DNA of 64,000 nucleotides from Euryarchaeota archaeon UBA256 (GCA_002494645.1 DACE01000005.1:5728-69727), one strand, 5' to 3'. Shown: positions 50,650 to 60,811, numbered from the stretch's first letter. Program-made: numbers and translations. Notes: a model not told the origin generated them from the sequence alone.

Positions 50650-53600
50650 TCACTGCAGCCCAAGAGGGGCGCCTTCGGGCCCACAACGTCGAATGTCACC
50701 ACGATAAAATGGGCACTGTTCACATAGTTTCGAATCGGTAGGGAGGCGAGGTGGTTCCTCGGTTTCAGAATTGAGATGAAGCATGCTGCGCCAGAAGAGG
50801 TGCTCGAGCAGTTCTTCACGAGATGTTTCAAATTCGTCGATCGTTAACTGGACCATACGCCCATTAGCCCCAATCAGAATTGCGGGGGGAAGGATCGTCC
50901 GTCGGTGTTCCTTTGGTTTTCGTTGTTCAATGGCTTCAAGAGCCATGGAATACAGCGTCAACTGCAATCGGTGTTCGTCAAGAATTCCTCGCTCATATGG
51001 CCCTATTGGGTAGGGCGTGGTCGTGGTGGGCGGCGTGGTCTGCAAACCATGCCCTTTCGTGGAGTCGTTCTCGTTGAAGGGCTGAAGGCAGCCTTGTGTT
51101 TTAAGGTCAACAACCTGAAGATACCCTCGACCTTTGGCGTCTGCAAGAGCTAACACCAAATCTGCACGGCCGCTGAAATCCATGTTGATGCTCTTGACCA
51201 TCGGCAGTTCGCTTTGACCTCGGGGAGAAAAGATGGGGACGGGCATCTCAGAGGCATCAATTTCGTGACGGTGGAAGAATGGCAATTCTGTACGAACGGC
51301 TTCGACGCTGTACTCATTCACATGCTCACCTTTGACCCACTGGCCTAAGATTCCCCTGTCAATAAGTTCGGAGAGGTGCATGAGGCGGTCTCGCCAGGTC
51401 GCTTCCGGTGTGCCCTCGCGTTGAGTTTCTCCGTATCCAAATTCATTCATGACCCTCGCGATTGTTGTTGATGATGCCAGGACTTGATCATCGCTTTTAT
51501 GGAGCCATTCTCGGTCAAGTGGCGCGTGGGATGCGATGTGATTCAGCGGATTGCGAAGTCCAATTTCAAGAACTCTGTGCATCATCAATCCGAATTCTGT
51601 TGCCTTTGGCCAAAGAGGTGATTCAGTTTCTGAAGGTTCCGTGTTCGGGAACATGAAGGGTTCACTTACCCACCCCTTGACGTGTTCGAGCCAGTATTTC
51701 CGAGGGCAAGCATTGGTAGAATCCAAATGGTGGGCTGCGCCTTTGATGGCTCGGTCCTGAACGATGACTTGGGGTATTGGAACCTCTCCTTCAAGGTCTT
51801 CACTCAGGCGTTGCTGAAGGTGTCGTGCGCGTTGTTGAGGCGAGAAAATCTCTTGAGTACCGAAGCATGATGGATGATGATAGAGCCTTATGCCTTGAAC
51901 GCCCGCTTGTCCAAGTGGACTTGATGCAAGAAGGTGAGCGGGGTTGAGTAAAACCTCTTCGGAACCTGGATTGAACAATGGAAGTTCATCCTTTTCAGCG
52001 TCACCTGCCAACAGCCAGGGCGAAGCGGCATCATTGGCACACCATGCAGCTCTTCGCAGGCCCTCAACAAACATGCGACCCATCGTCCTCGGGTCAGGCT
52101 TGATCTTCACCGACAGCACGCCAGAATCTTCGTCAAAGGTCGATGAATCTCCTGGGGAGCCAGTGATGATAAGGCGGTCTTTGACCCGAGTAAGAGCCAC
52201 GTAAAATTTGCGTCGTAATTCTGCCTTATCTTGGGCCTTGTTCATTTGGCTTGCAAAGGCCCAAAGACCGTCCTCAGGAGGGTTTTTGGCCGCATAGGGT
52301 CGCAGGCGCCCAGCAATAACTTGCGGGGTGACAAGTACGTTATCTTGAACAGAAATTGACGCATCAGCCATCCCTCCAGTAAACAAACCGGTGACCGCTA
52401 CGACAGGAGCCTGCAAGCCCTTTGAACCGTGAATGGTCATGATTTGAACCGCTGCTTGCCCGGGCCGTGTTATGGCTTGAGGGCCTTGGCGGCCAAGTGT
52501 TCGTAGTTCACCCATTCGACGATACAATGCTGAGGCGTCGTGACCGACTTCATTCCCTATGGATTGAATCATACCCAGCCATGCCTCTGCATGCTGGCGT
52601 TGAGCGTCGTCTGAATACACGACAAAGAGGTCGGAATGGTCGAATACATCATCGAACACATCGTAAATTGCACCCCATGATGAACGTTGATGAAGGCGCT
52701 CAAGAAGGGCGCCGACGGCAGGAGTCGGAGCATGAGCGATTAAACTGGGCCATACTGGTGCTCCGTCTTCCAGCGATGAAAAAGCTGTATGCACGCTACT
52801 GTCGCTCATTCCCACCACTGCTGAACGAGCAAACTCAATTCCTGCTTTACGCAAGCGTGGATTGGCCATGATAGCCAACAAGGACATCAGCGGCTGGATG
52901 ACGGGTTGCAGGAGCAAGAGCCCCTGTCGGTCAGCCATCACGGGGATATTACGAGCGCGGAGTCGTTCAACCATGTCGGGTAAATGAGTTCTTGAATTGA
53001 TGAGAATCATGATGTCTTCGGGACGGACCTCCGCCCCGTTTTCTTCAACTGACACCCATCCTGTTTCACTTGATGACCACACTTGGGTGGGGTCTTGATT
53101 GAGGAGAGCTTGGATGCGATCTGCGAGGAGTTCGTGTTCGAGTTGGAAGCCTTTGGCATTCGGGTCTCCAAAGGTGTTGAGAGCGACATCGAGATCTGTT
53201 GAAACCCCCTGGAGTTGTCCTTGAATCGGGAGGAGCCACTCAAGCGCACCTGGTTCGTCCAAATCTCTGGCAGGGCGAAGACGCTGAGCCTCAGCATGCC
53301 AATCGCCGGGCAGTGCATGGTATCGAGCATCAAAGACTTCGTCAAACATATCGTTCATCGTTTCCATCAAATCATGACGTGTACGGTGATTTGAGGTAAG
53401 GTCGATGTGGCCTTCTTGGCGACGGACAAGCCGATCTCCTGTGATGGCTGGTTGACCTTCCACATCTTCCTCTTCGAAGGGAACGAAGGTGTGGGGGGCT
53501 GATTCTTCACCCGTATGTTCATTCGAGAATGAGCCGGTTAAACCACCTGCGCCAATGGGTCTTGGGTCACGGCCGCATCCGGGCTGACGAAGATGGTCAA

Positions 53601-55572
53601 GTCTTGGCTCGTGTGATTCAATGCTGTTGCACAAGCGTATCGTGGCTACTGCACGGAGCATCACCGACACCTCGGCCTGTCGGAAACGGTAGATGCTCTG
53701 CTTCATGTCCCCAACAATGCAGACGGTGGGGTCCCACAAACCACTGGGACAAGGTGGGTCATCGGCACGGTGAGCGCGACGACCCCACAACCGAGCAAGA
53801 AGGCGATAATGCGATGGATTAGTGTCCTGGTATTCATCGATGATAAAGGCGCGGAATTGACGTCGTAATTCCGATAGAATTTGGACGCGCCGATGTAAGT
53901 CTGCTTGAAGTTGCGGGCGGTCATTCAAGAGCGTAATGGCTCGCGAGATGTGCGCGTCGTTCCATGGCTCATCCCCCAACCCATCCAAGGCGTCGATCAC
54001 TTCGGGAGGGTATGTGTGGCGGCACACATCAGGGCAACGGGCAAGGAGCAGGTCAGCAGCAAAGCGTTGGAGGTCGTTAAAATCGTGTAATCCGTCTACG
54101 GACTTTCGCCGTGCTAGAATTTGATTGCATCCCTGATGGAGAACAATCAGGTCGCTCAAGACCTCCATTTGAAGCGTTGATGAGACGTACATGTCTCGCT
54201 CTCCAGGCTCCACTGGAATCGGGTCTTCAAGCGGGTCCAAACGTAAGGGGCAGTCGAGGGGCATTCCATCAAATCCGTTTCCAGGATTGAGTAAAAAGGC
54301 CGACCTCGCCAACAGTGAGATAAGTTTTGCAGTTGATGTTTCAAGGTGCGCTTTCATCCTGTTGATACGCTGTCCAGAGCGATGATAAAGCGCATCCTTC
54401 TCGTCTTTTGAAAGCCCTTGCGCATTGGTTTTTGAGGTCAAGCCTGAAGGCCATTTGTCACCTTTGGGCAAAATGCCACTTGGGAAAAAGGTCGGTGTCC
54501 CTTTTTTCAATCCACTCGAGGTTGCCAGGCCGAGAAGGACCTTCCAAACCCAGACCAATTGCTCGCCTACTTGGTCGGGAACCGGCTCGCTCAGCGTTCG
54601 TACGAGGTGATTGAACCGCGTCAATTCAGTATCCGCTTCTGCTGGATGCAGGCATGAGGCGGCGTAAGGAAGGAATTCACTGGTCCATCCGATGAGTTCT
54701 TCTGCCAGTGTTGTCACAAATCCTGGTAGTTGTTGGGCCACTGGTTCTGCGATCATGTCCAGCAAGATTGTTGCGGGGGCGGGGCCGCGACCGGCCCAAT
54801 CCAACCCCAGTTCCTCAGCACGCTGAATCATAGCACGATGGGATTGTTCAACAAAGAGTGATCGGTCCATCAAACCTCCGAGAACAGTTTCTGCATTGCC
54901 TTGCCCGCCCAATCTCGTGACAAGTCGATTTCGTGCAAGCAGGAATTCTTCGTGGTGATGAAGGATACCCGCTTCATGAGCGTCTGAAACCGTACGAATT
55001 CTCCACACCGCGTTCAGGGTGTCATTCAATATCAACGGTGCTCGCTCTTCTGAGATCTGTTGGTGAGATGGATACAAGGCAACGAGGTCGATATAGGGCT
55101 GAACGAGACGATTGAGAAAGGCGTCAATGGTTGAGATGGGCGCTTCATCCAAACCTGAAAGGAGCATTTCGACATCAGAATCGTGACGGAGACGCGGGTC
55201 ATAAATCCCGTCTGTATCGCCGTATGCGAGAGGTTGTGCTCGACTTTGAGCCAGTCGATCTCGAATTCTCGCCTTGAGTTCTGCTGCTGCTTTTCTCGTG
55301 AAGGTAATCGCAACAACTTCTGAGGGCAACAATCCTTTCCAGTCTTCAAGTTCGGTTCGTTCTTTTTTGGGTGAACGAAGGGCTCCATGGCCGCTGAGTG
55401 GAACTCTTGGACCTGGAGGCGTCATGTGCGTCGCTCGTTGTTCAGTAGCGATGAGGTGCTGAACATAACGTTCCGCCATGACCGTCGTTTTTCCAGTCCC
55501 CGCTCCTGCATCCAAAGCAATGTGCCTGTCAAGGTCCAAACCGAGGCGCTGGCTCTTGTTGAATTCAACCAT
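50650..55572 (-). CDS. AddA-like UvrD-family helicase/nuclease
   Basis: A 1640-residue protein with an SF1A (UvrD/RecB-type) helicase core and a C-terminal RecB-type PD-(D/E)xK nuclease, like AddA of bacterial AddAB. Helicase motifs: Q-motif and Walker A (FNKSQRLGLDLDR, LDAGAGTGKTTVMAERY), Walker B AFIIDEYQDTNPSHYRLL, motif III region IVGDMKQSIYRFRQAE, motif V IMTIHGSKGLQAPVVAV and motif VI FYVALTRVKDRLIITG. The nuclease includes DFSGRADLVLALADAKGRGY and LQVVDLKTQG. Cysteines in STNACPRKYWL and CEQCPFYRGDIRRC (C-terminus) resemble the Fe-S clamp usually found in AddB and AdnA. It is expected to resect double-strand breaks with the partner encoded directly upstream; the gene's ATG overlaps that stop codon by one base. 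Confidence 0.85.
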   Translation of the reverse strand: MVEFNKSQRLGLDLDRHIALDAGAGTGKTTVMAERYVQHLIATEQRATHMTPPGPRVPLSGHGALRSPKKERTELEDWKGLLPSEVVAITFTRKAAAELKARIRDRLAQSRAQPLAYGDTDGIYDPRLRHDSDVEMLLSGLDEAPISTIDAFLNRLVQPYIDLVALYPSHQQISEERAPLILNDTLNAVWRIRTVSDAHEAGILHHHEEFLLARNRLVTRLGGQGNAETVLGGLMDRSLFVEQSHRAMIQRAEELGLDWAGRGPAPATILLDMIAEPVAQQLPGFVTTLAEELIGWTSEFLPYAASCLHPAEADTELTRFNHLVRTLSEPVPDQVGEQLVWVWKVLLGLATSSGLKKGTPTFFPSGILPKGDKWPSGLTSKTNAQGLSKDEKDALYHRSGQRINRMKAHLETSTAKLISLLARSAFLLNPGNGFDGMPLDCPLRLDPLEDPIPVEPGERDMYVSSTLQMEVLSDLIVLHQGCNQILARRKSVDGLHDFNDLQRFAADLLLARCPDVCRHTYPPEVIDALDGLGDEPWNDAHISRAITLLNDRPQLQADLHRRVQILSELRRQFRAFIIDEYQDTNPSHYRLLARLWGRRAHRADDPPCPSGLWDPTVCIVGDMKQSIYRFRQAEVSVMLRAVATIRLCNSIESHEPRLDHLRQPGCGRDPRPIGAGGLTGSFSNEHTGEESAPHTFVPFEEEDVEGQPAITGDRLVRRQEGHIDLTSNHRTRHDLMETMNDMFDEVFDARYHALPGDWHAEAQRLRPARDLDEPGALEWLLPIQGQLQGVSTDLDVALNTFGDPNAKGFQLEHELLADRIQALLNQDPTQVWSSSETGWVSVEENGAEVRPEDIMILINSRTHLPDMVERLRARNIPVMADRQGLLLLQPVIQPLMSLLAIMANPRLRKAGIEFARSAVVGMSDSSVHTAFSSLEDGAPVWPSLIAHAPTPAVGALLERLHQRSSWGAIYDVFDDVFDHSDLFVVYSDDAQRQHAEAWLGMIQSIGNEVGHDASALYRRMGELRTLGRQGPQAITRPGQAAVQIMTIHGSKGLQAPVVAVTGLFTGGMADASISVQDNVLVTPQVIAGRLRPYAAKNPPEDGLWAFASQMNKAQDKAELRRKFYVALTRVKDRLIITGSPGDSSTFDEDSGVLSVKIKPDPRTMGRMFVEGLRRAAWCANDAASPWLLAGDAEKDELPLFNPGSEEVLLNPAHLLASSPLGQAGVQGIRLYHHPSCFGTQEIFSPQQRARHLQQRLSEDLEGEVPIPQVIVQDRAIKGAAHHLDSTNACPRKYWLEHVKGWVSEPFMFPNTEPSETESPLWPKATEFGLMMHRVLEIGLRNPLNHIASHAPLDREWLHKSDDQVLASSTTIARVMNEFGYGETQREGTPEATWRDRLMHLSELIDRGILGQWVKGEHVNEYSVEAVRTELPFFHRHEIDASEMPVPIFSPRGQSELPMVKSINMDFSGRADLVLALADAKGRGYLQVVDLKTQGCLQPFNENDSTKGHGLQTTPPTTTTPYPIGPYERGILDEHRLQLTLYSMALEAIEQRKPKEHRRTILPPAILIGANGRMVQLTIDEFETSREELLEHLFWRSMLHLNSETEEPPRLPTDSKLCEQCPFYRGDIRRCGPEGAPLGLQ

Positions 55573-58500
55573 CAAAACCCGCCTCCGGAATAGGTTGAAA
55601 CAGCACAGGAATGAGAAAGGGAACAATAGTCACAGTGCTTTCCAGGTGTCGGATTGACCTGCCCTGATGCTGCGGTTGCAACGGCTCGGTGGGCCACGAT
55701 TAAGCGCTCATAGAGCCATGTCCGTAGAGGAGTTCGGTGCACATTTTCGTCATTGAGGGCTGGGAACTGAAGGGGAAAGTAATCGGTGATCTCTCCGATT
55801 TCGAGTTCCGCTCGTAGGGGCAAAAGGTCACTATCAAGCTCGACATAGTGAACGGTGTTTTCACCGATTTCGGTTGCCCCTACTCCAATGACGCGGTCGT
55901 TGGGGTGGAGAACCTCCCACGCTCTCGCATAAAGTGCCAATTGGAGATCTTCAAAGAGACTGCGTGCATGCCGAAGACCTTCGGTTTTTGGCTTGGGCCC
56001 GTACACGGTTTTGAGGTCGCGAATAATGACCAAACGTTGAGCAGTGCGTGGCGTGCCGTCAAGTGGGTAGGGTGAGTCATAGGATTGCTCGCCTAAAACT
56101 CCCGCTTCTTCGAGTCCTTTTTGTTGAGAGGGCGAAGGAAGCAAAACATCCACTCTATCAGCAAAACCAAAGAGTTCAAACTGCGCCTCTTCTCCATCGA
56201 CATCAACGGTCATGGTCACTGACTTTTCCCGATTTCTTACCGTTGCCCATTCCGACGCAACCGGGGCAGCGTGATGTAGTGCAAGGTCGGCGTGAAGCAT
56301 TCGAGCGAGGCGGCCGCTGGCTGGCAGGCTGCCTTCTCCTTCGAGATAAGCACGCCATTCTTCTGCACTCGCATCCACCAAGTCTCTGGTACGGTGTACG
56401 GACACGGCATTGTGGCGACCAAGCCAGAGAACATCATTTTGAAGGAATTGAAGAATCCGTTGCCATCCTGCGTCATCAACGCCCATCGGGCCCAAATGAA
56501 GCGGCAGAATATCGGTTGATGTTTCTTTGGTGATTTCAATTCCGTGGCCTTCTAGCAAGGCTGCCTCTGCTTGGTGAACGACCTCACCACGAATGCGCAT
56601 GTTGACGTCTTCAGAACTTGCACCCGCTTCATCATCAGCCTTCAGAACCTGTTTCGTCCATGCTTGGCGAGGGCATTTAAGCCAAGCTTCCAAGCGACTT
56701 GGAGACCAAACCTTACGAGTAATTTCATGTTCAATTCGCCCGAATCGCTCGGTCAATGCCAAGCCTTGGGCATCGTATGCGGGTAAGGGTCGCGGGTCAA
56801 CAGCAGGAGCAAGTTTCTTTGCGTCTTTGAAGCCGAGGTGCGGCCAGGCTGGTGAAAGGCTTCCTCTTGCTTTCAAGGAGGCTTTTGTAGGGCGTAAGAT
56901 CAAGGCGTCAGTACTTAGGAGATTATGGCGCTGGCCCCATCCGAAAACTTCACCGGGATTCATCTGACGTGCCATTGGTTGACGTCGTTGACGGTCCGCC
57001 TGTATGCTTGGTTCGAACGCCTGAAGGAGCGCGTTCGCGTTGTTCATGATTGCCCCCACGGGCTGATTATTCACGAAATCCAAGCCCAGTTGTTGGCGTT
57101 GATCTCGCCCTTGATGGCCGTGTCGAACAAGCCGGGGAGTCGGAGTTTGATGTTCAAGGCTGTATTGTTGGGGGGAGAGCCAACTTCCGTGGCCGCGTTC
57201 CCTAATGACCCATCGCCATGGCTTCGCCCCATCACTTCCAGAATATGTGGATGGGGGAAGGAAAGAGGGCGCATCCCTCATTCGGTCCCATTCCTTGGAG
57301 CGGCGTATGTCACTCAACCACTCGGCCAAAGGAGCGCTCGGGCCACCTCCTTCTTCGGGACTTGAGTCAAACACGATGACATGAGGCGCTGCGTTGAATA
57401 AATGGCGAAGGTGATGGCGCCCTCTGCGGATTGGCCCGTCGGTTTGAAAGATGCCTAACTCGAGGAGCGCTTTCGCATCAAGCCAAGGAATCACAGGACT
57501 CTTCATCGGCCACGAGTCGACATCTAAACCGGCAAGGATGAGGAGGTCAGCCTCACATCCAAGGGCTTCCTCAGGCGTCACGACATCAATCGCTGGCGTC
57601 ACGGACATACTGTGTTGGATGCGTGTACTTTCTCCGACGAAATCAATCAAGTCAACGAAGGCTTTTCCAGTGTGCGGGAAGGTTGCACCAAGACTCAGCA
57701 TCGAATGCCGGACTTCATTGAGAGCATCCACCAATGCTTGTACTGTGCCCAGACCGCTATCATGGGGGGCTCTGCGCTGATTGATTGATTCAAAATCAAG
57801 CAGTCGAATCACCTGTGTCAACCACGCCATACCCGATGATGGAGGAGATGGCGTGGGTAGAAGTTGACCGGTGCTACATCCTTCTACATCGTAGCGTAGG
57901 AGATGTTGATCTTCATCCATGAGCAGGGGTTTCCAAACCTTCATTGTACAGGCGAGCCACCACTGAGTTTCCTCGAGAGCCTGTCGTTTTTCTTCTGGTC
58001 GGCGTTCCGTGAGGGAGGGGCGCGCTCGGGAAAGAACGCCCAGCCAACGTGCGAGCGCACCAGGGCCACCAAGGACGTGGAAGCGTTCAGCCATGCTTTC
58101 GAGAACGTCCATGTGAAGGCGTGGTTGCCAAGACTCTTGAGATGGATGTGAAAGGCCTGCGTGCATGTCCGAATTGAACGGTAGGGTCGAGGATGCAAAC
58201 GTAGAACGGAGCGATTCAATGGACCATGCGCTCATACCCTGAGGCAATTGAGCCGCTTGGAGGAGGGCATGATGTGCAGGTTGCCGACTGAGCGTTGAAG
58301 AAGAGCGCCGCCACGCCAGCCCGAGTCCAGACAGAGCATTCGCCCATGCCAATTCACGCTCTTGAACGGCCCCGTCTACAATCAAAACTCGACCTTGATT
58401 GCTGTCAAAATAGTTTGCTAACAACGCCAAAGTGGCCGGGATGACCTGTTGACGCTGATCGACTGGAAGTCGCGTGTATTGGGTTTGATACTCCTGTGAA

Positions 58501-59315
58501 ACAACGGTATTCCAGGTTTCTCCCTTACTGCCCCAAAGGTGGTGTTTGGGTACCCAATCGGGTAAACTACGCTCGTTGACTGCTTCTTGATCGACCAGAT
58601 AAGCTCCGTGGTGGCCAAGTCGGAATGAGCCAGGGTTGAGGAGTTGGTGGATCGGGCAAAAACGTGAGAGGGCAAGAAGGATATCCTGTTCGATTTCAGT
58701 AAAATCTGGCGCCTGGTCCAGCACGATCATACCGTCAAGATGTCGCAGGTGGAATGGCGCTTCCTCAATGGCTTGAAGCGCTGTTAGAACGTGTCGAGGA
58801 ACAAGGGTCGGATGGCTACCACCGGCTTGTTTCTCAAAAGAAAGAATCACATCATGATAGGTCTCAAGGCCCGGGTTTCCTTCCCAATTGAATGGCTTTC
58901 TGAGGCTCATAACCTCCGAATAGAGGCGATGGAGGCGTTGAGATTTGTTGAAGCTCCAAGGAGTTGTACCAGGAGTATGCAGGAGCGGGAAGTGATAGGA
59001 CTCCGCAGCCGTAACGCACATTGAGTGAATGATCATCGCTGAACTTGTATCGTTGTCAAGAAGGACCGGAAGGCGGAGATCGGTGTGCAATGTCCGAACC
59101 AATTGGTTGAGCGTCATATGATGCTGAGGTGATACGTTGTAGCCCAAACGTTGGAGGCGGTCGAGCGTTTGACGGCGATGGAGTTCGTTGGGGTGTAACA
59201 AAAGGAACGGTGGGGATGATTCCTTTTCGTAAGCATCCATGAGCCATGTCGGGAGGCCGCGCCCTGCGGGTACGTACTCTTGAGTCACATAACCGGACGT
59301 CATCTCACTACCCAT
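55572..59315 (-). CDS. AddB-like nuclease partner
   Basis: A protein of about 1247 residues. Its length, layout and C-terminal nuclease resemble AddB/RecC-type partners. No Walker A is visible near the N-terminus (PPFLLLHPNELHRRQTLDRL), so the helicase fold appears inactive, as in RecC. The nuclease has KVWSPSRLEAWLKCPRQAW, the strand ELFGFADRVDVLLPS, and LVIIRDLKTVYG carrying the catalytic Asp and Lys. A four-cysteine Fe-S type arrangement is formed by C in LKCPRQ and C-x2-C-x6-C in HCDYCSLSHSCA. ATG at 59315 was chosen; 59303 is an alternative and the frame is open to 59426. It translates into the AddA-like gene through a TGATG junction. Confidence 0.75.
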   Translation of the reverse strand: MGSEMTSGYVTQEYVPAGRGLPTWLMDAYEKESSPPFLLLHPNELHRRQTLDRLQRLGYNVSPQHHMTLNQLVRTLHTDLRLPVLLDNDTSSAMIIHSMCVTAAESYHFPLLHTPGTTPWSFNKSQRLHRLYSEVMSLRKPFNWEGNPGLETYHDVILSFEKQAGGSHPTLVPRHVLTALQAIEEAPFHLRHLDGMIVLDQAPDFTEIEQDILLALSRFCPIHQLLNPGSFRLGHHGAYLVDQEAVNERSLPDWVPKHHLWGSKGETWNTVVSQEYQTQYTRLPVDQRQQVIPATLALLANYFDSNQGRVLIVDGAVQERELAWANALSGLGLAWRRSSSTLSRQPAHHALLQAAQLPQGMSAWSIESLRSTFASSTLPFNSDMHAGLSHPSQESWQPRLHMDVLESMAERFHVLGGPGALARWLGVLSRARPSLTERRPEEKRQALEETQWWLACTMKVWKPLLMDEDQHLLRYDVEGCSTGQLLPTPSPPSSGMAWLTQVIRLLDFESINQRRAPHDSGLGTVQALVDALNEVRHSMLSLGATFPHTGKAFVDLIDFVGESTRIQHSMSVTPAIDVVTPEEALGCEADLLILAGLDVDSWPMKSPVIPWLDAKALLELGIFQTDGPIRRGRHHLRHLFNAAPHVIVFDSSPEEGGGPSAPLAEWLSDIRRSKEWDRMRDAPSFLPPSTYSGSDGAKPWRWVIRERGHGSWLSPQQYSLEHQTPTPRLVRHGHQGRDQRQQLGLDFVNNQPVGAIMNNANALLQAFEPSIQADRQRRQPMARQMNPGEVFGWGQRHNLLSTDALILRPTKASLKARGSLSPAWPHLGFKDAKKLAPAVDPRPLPAYDAQGLALTERFGRIEHEITRKVWSPSRLEAWLKCPRQAWTKQVLKADDEAGASSEDVNMRIRGEVVHQAEAALLEGHGIEITKETSTDILPLHLGPMGVDDAGWQRILQFLQNDVLWLGRHNAVSVHRTRDLVDASAEEWRAYLEGEGSLPASGRLARMLHADLALHHAAPVASEWATVRNREKSVTMTVDVDGEEAQFELFGFADRVDVLLPSPSQQKGLEEAGVLGEQSYDSPYPLDGTPRTAQRLVIIRDLKTVYGPKPKTEGLRHARSLFEDLQLALYARAWEVLHPNDRVIGVGATEIGENTVHYVELDSDLLPLRAELEIGEITDYFPLQFPALNDENVHRTPLRTWLYERLIVAHRAVATAASGQVNPTPGKHCDYCSLSHSCAVSTYSGGGF

Positions 59316-59662
59316 TGGGGAAAGGTCAGGCGACACTTCTTGAACCTGTGCTATGATTCCCCTGAGAGGATGCAAAAATCGGTTGAAACAAGATAAGTAG
59401 TTGTTTTCGGTTGAATGACATGACAACCTTGAAGAGGAACTGCCCCGCTGGTTGGAGCGATGGGTTTATTTCGCACTCTTACGGCATTTCTGGCCATCGC
59501 AGGCGGGTCTATTACCACAACATTTAAATAGGGCATAGACTAATAAGAATATGTCAAGATATGAAACGTCCCACATCCCGTATGAAGCAACCCCTCCAAG
59601 GGAGATGTGGATTCTTTATAAGTGGTCGAGGAATTATATTGATCTCAGTGGAGGAAAAAAAG
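59316..59662. other. 347-bp intergenic region with divergent promoters
   Basis: This gap separates the AddB-like gene and tfb. It holds two plus-strand TATA-like boxes, ATTTAAATAG near 59522-59531 and CTTTATAAG at 59614-59622. A minus-strand AT-rich patch, CTACTTATCT near 59393-59402, could serve the AddB-like gene. A tiny hydrophobic frame (59461-59532, 23 codons) is not supported by a start signal. I see no RNA gene or repeat. Confidence 0.5.
59614..59622 (+). promoter_or_regulatory. TATA box for tfb
   Basis: CTTTATAAG is a near-consensus archaeal TATA box ending about 40 nt before the chosen ATG. Initiation about 25 nt downstream would leave a short leader containing GGAGG at 59650-59654. 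A second AT-rich box near 59525 may give a longer transcript. Confidence 0.5.
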
Positions 59663-60811
59663 ATGAAAAAAGAAGAAAAATGCGATGACTGCGGCGGAAC
59701 TGATTACGAACTTGATACGGTGCGAGGCGAACGAGTCTGCTCTTGCGGGCTGGTCTCAAACATTCCGCTCAACGACGCGCAGACCAACAGCAATTCAGCG
59801 CTTGGCGACGGACGAACCCACGAAGCAGTAGACAGTCTTGCCAAGGAAGGTGAGCGTGCGTCCAGCACCCGCATGAACCCCAACGACAAGTACGACGCTC
59901 ACGGTAAGTTGCTCACCTCAGAACAGCGCAAGCGCGCACGCCGTGGCGCATGGGCTGACCGAAATTCTCAGCGAGAATCTGACCCAATGTTCCGTCTCCT
60001 CGTTTCCACAATCAAGGAAATTTTCTCTGAAGACATCGCCAAAGCGGCCATCTTACTCGCCAGTGCAACAGCTCGAAAACTGACTCGTCTGCAAGAGTCA
60101 AAGCGTCGCACACTCTCTCCGGGAGAGAAAGCTCTCCTCAAATGTCCCAAAACATCAATCACCCGCAAACCCGATGGTATCAAAGGAAGCAGCGACCGTG
60201 AGAATCTGTTGATTATGGCCCTTGCGATCGGCGTGCTCGCCCATGAATGGTTCCGAACCGCACCCATCAATCGCCAACTCTTGATGGACCGATACGGCAT
60301 CACTGAAGCTCAATTCAAGAATGCCAAGGCAACCATTTCCAAGCACTATAAGGCACGCGTCCGCCAAGGGTGGGCCCAACCGCCCGCCGTCTTGCACCGT
60401 GCTGCTCTACGCGCCGACCAGTTGGACATGGCTGTCGACAACCTCATCGTTGCGCTGTCTTCCCGCTTTTCAAGTGCCGAAATGGACGCTATCATGGAGA
60501 CCTTCTGGGGGATGCTTACGGGAATCGGAGAGCCTTCGCTTGAAGCGCATACCGGCAACGTTCCCGTCAACATGGTCGCTGCTTGTGTCATGTTTGCAGC
60601 CTTGGACTCACTCGGCGTATCTCACCAGAACCTTGCCTGCATTGCTCGAGCCGTCTCCCTATCAGGGGCCGGGGTCAAGAGTCGCCTGCAGGTCATCAAA
60701 GACGCTGTGGAAGCAGGTTTGTTTGCAGAGGGTGTGATTCTTTTCGAGAAGAAAAGCGGTAGCGAGGAAGACGCGTCTGAAGAAGGCGCTGAAGAAGGCG
60801 TTGAAGAGTAA
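59663..60811 (+). CDS. tfb: Transcription initiation factor TFB
   Basis: TFB bridges TBP and RNA polymerase at archaeal promoters. The 382-residue product has an N-terminal zinc ribbon (CDDCGGTDYELDTVRGERVC, then SCGLV), a B-finger/linker with DGRTHEAVD and EGERASSTRMNP, and two cyclin-like repeats (about 125-230 and 250-350). Cysteines are C7, C10, C26 and C28, so the second knuckle is CxC, not the normal CxxC. The C-terminus is acidic (EEDASEEGAEEGVEE). Start codon: ATG at 59663 has GGAGG eight bases upstream; a GTG at 59648 and ATG at 59561 are in frame but would put non-TFB sequence before the ribbon. The long linker after the ribbon suggests a specialised paralog. Confidence 0.88.
   Translation: MKKEEKCDDCGGTDYELDTVRGERVCSCGLVSNIPLNDAQTNSNSALGDGRTHEAVDSLAKEGERASSTRMNPNDKYDAHGKLLTSEQRKRARRGAWADRNSQRESDPMFRLLVSTIKEIFSEDIAKAAILLASATARKLTRLQESKRRTLSPGEKALLKCPKTSITRKPDGIKGSSDRENLLIMALAIGVLAHEWFRTAPINRQLLMDRYGITEAQFKNAKATISKHYKARVRQGWAQPPAVLHRAALRADQLDMAVDNLIVALSSRFSSAEMDAIMETFWGMLTGIGEPSLEAHTGNVPVNMVAACVMFAALDSLGVSHQNLACIARAVSLSGAGVKSRLQVIKDAVEAGLFAEGVILFEKKSGSEEDASEEGAEEGVEE

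Noticed and set aside
59461..59532. 23-codon hydrophobic frame in the tfb upstream region
   Set aside because: No ribosome-binding site, and the end overlaps the upstream TATA-like box.
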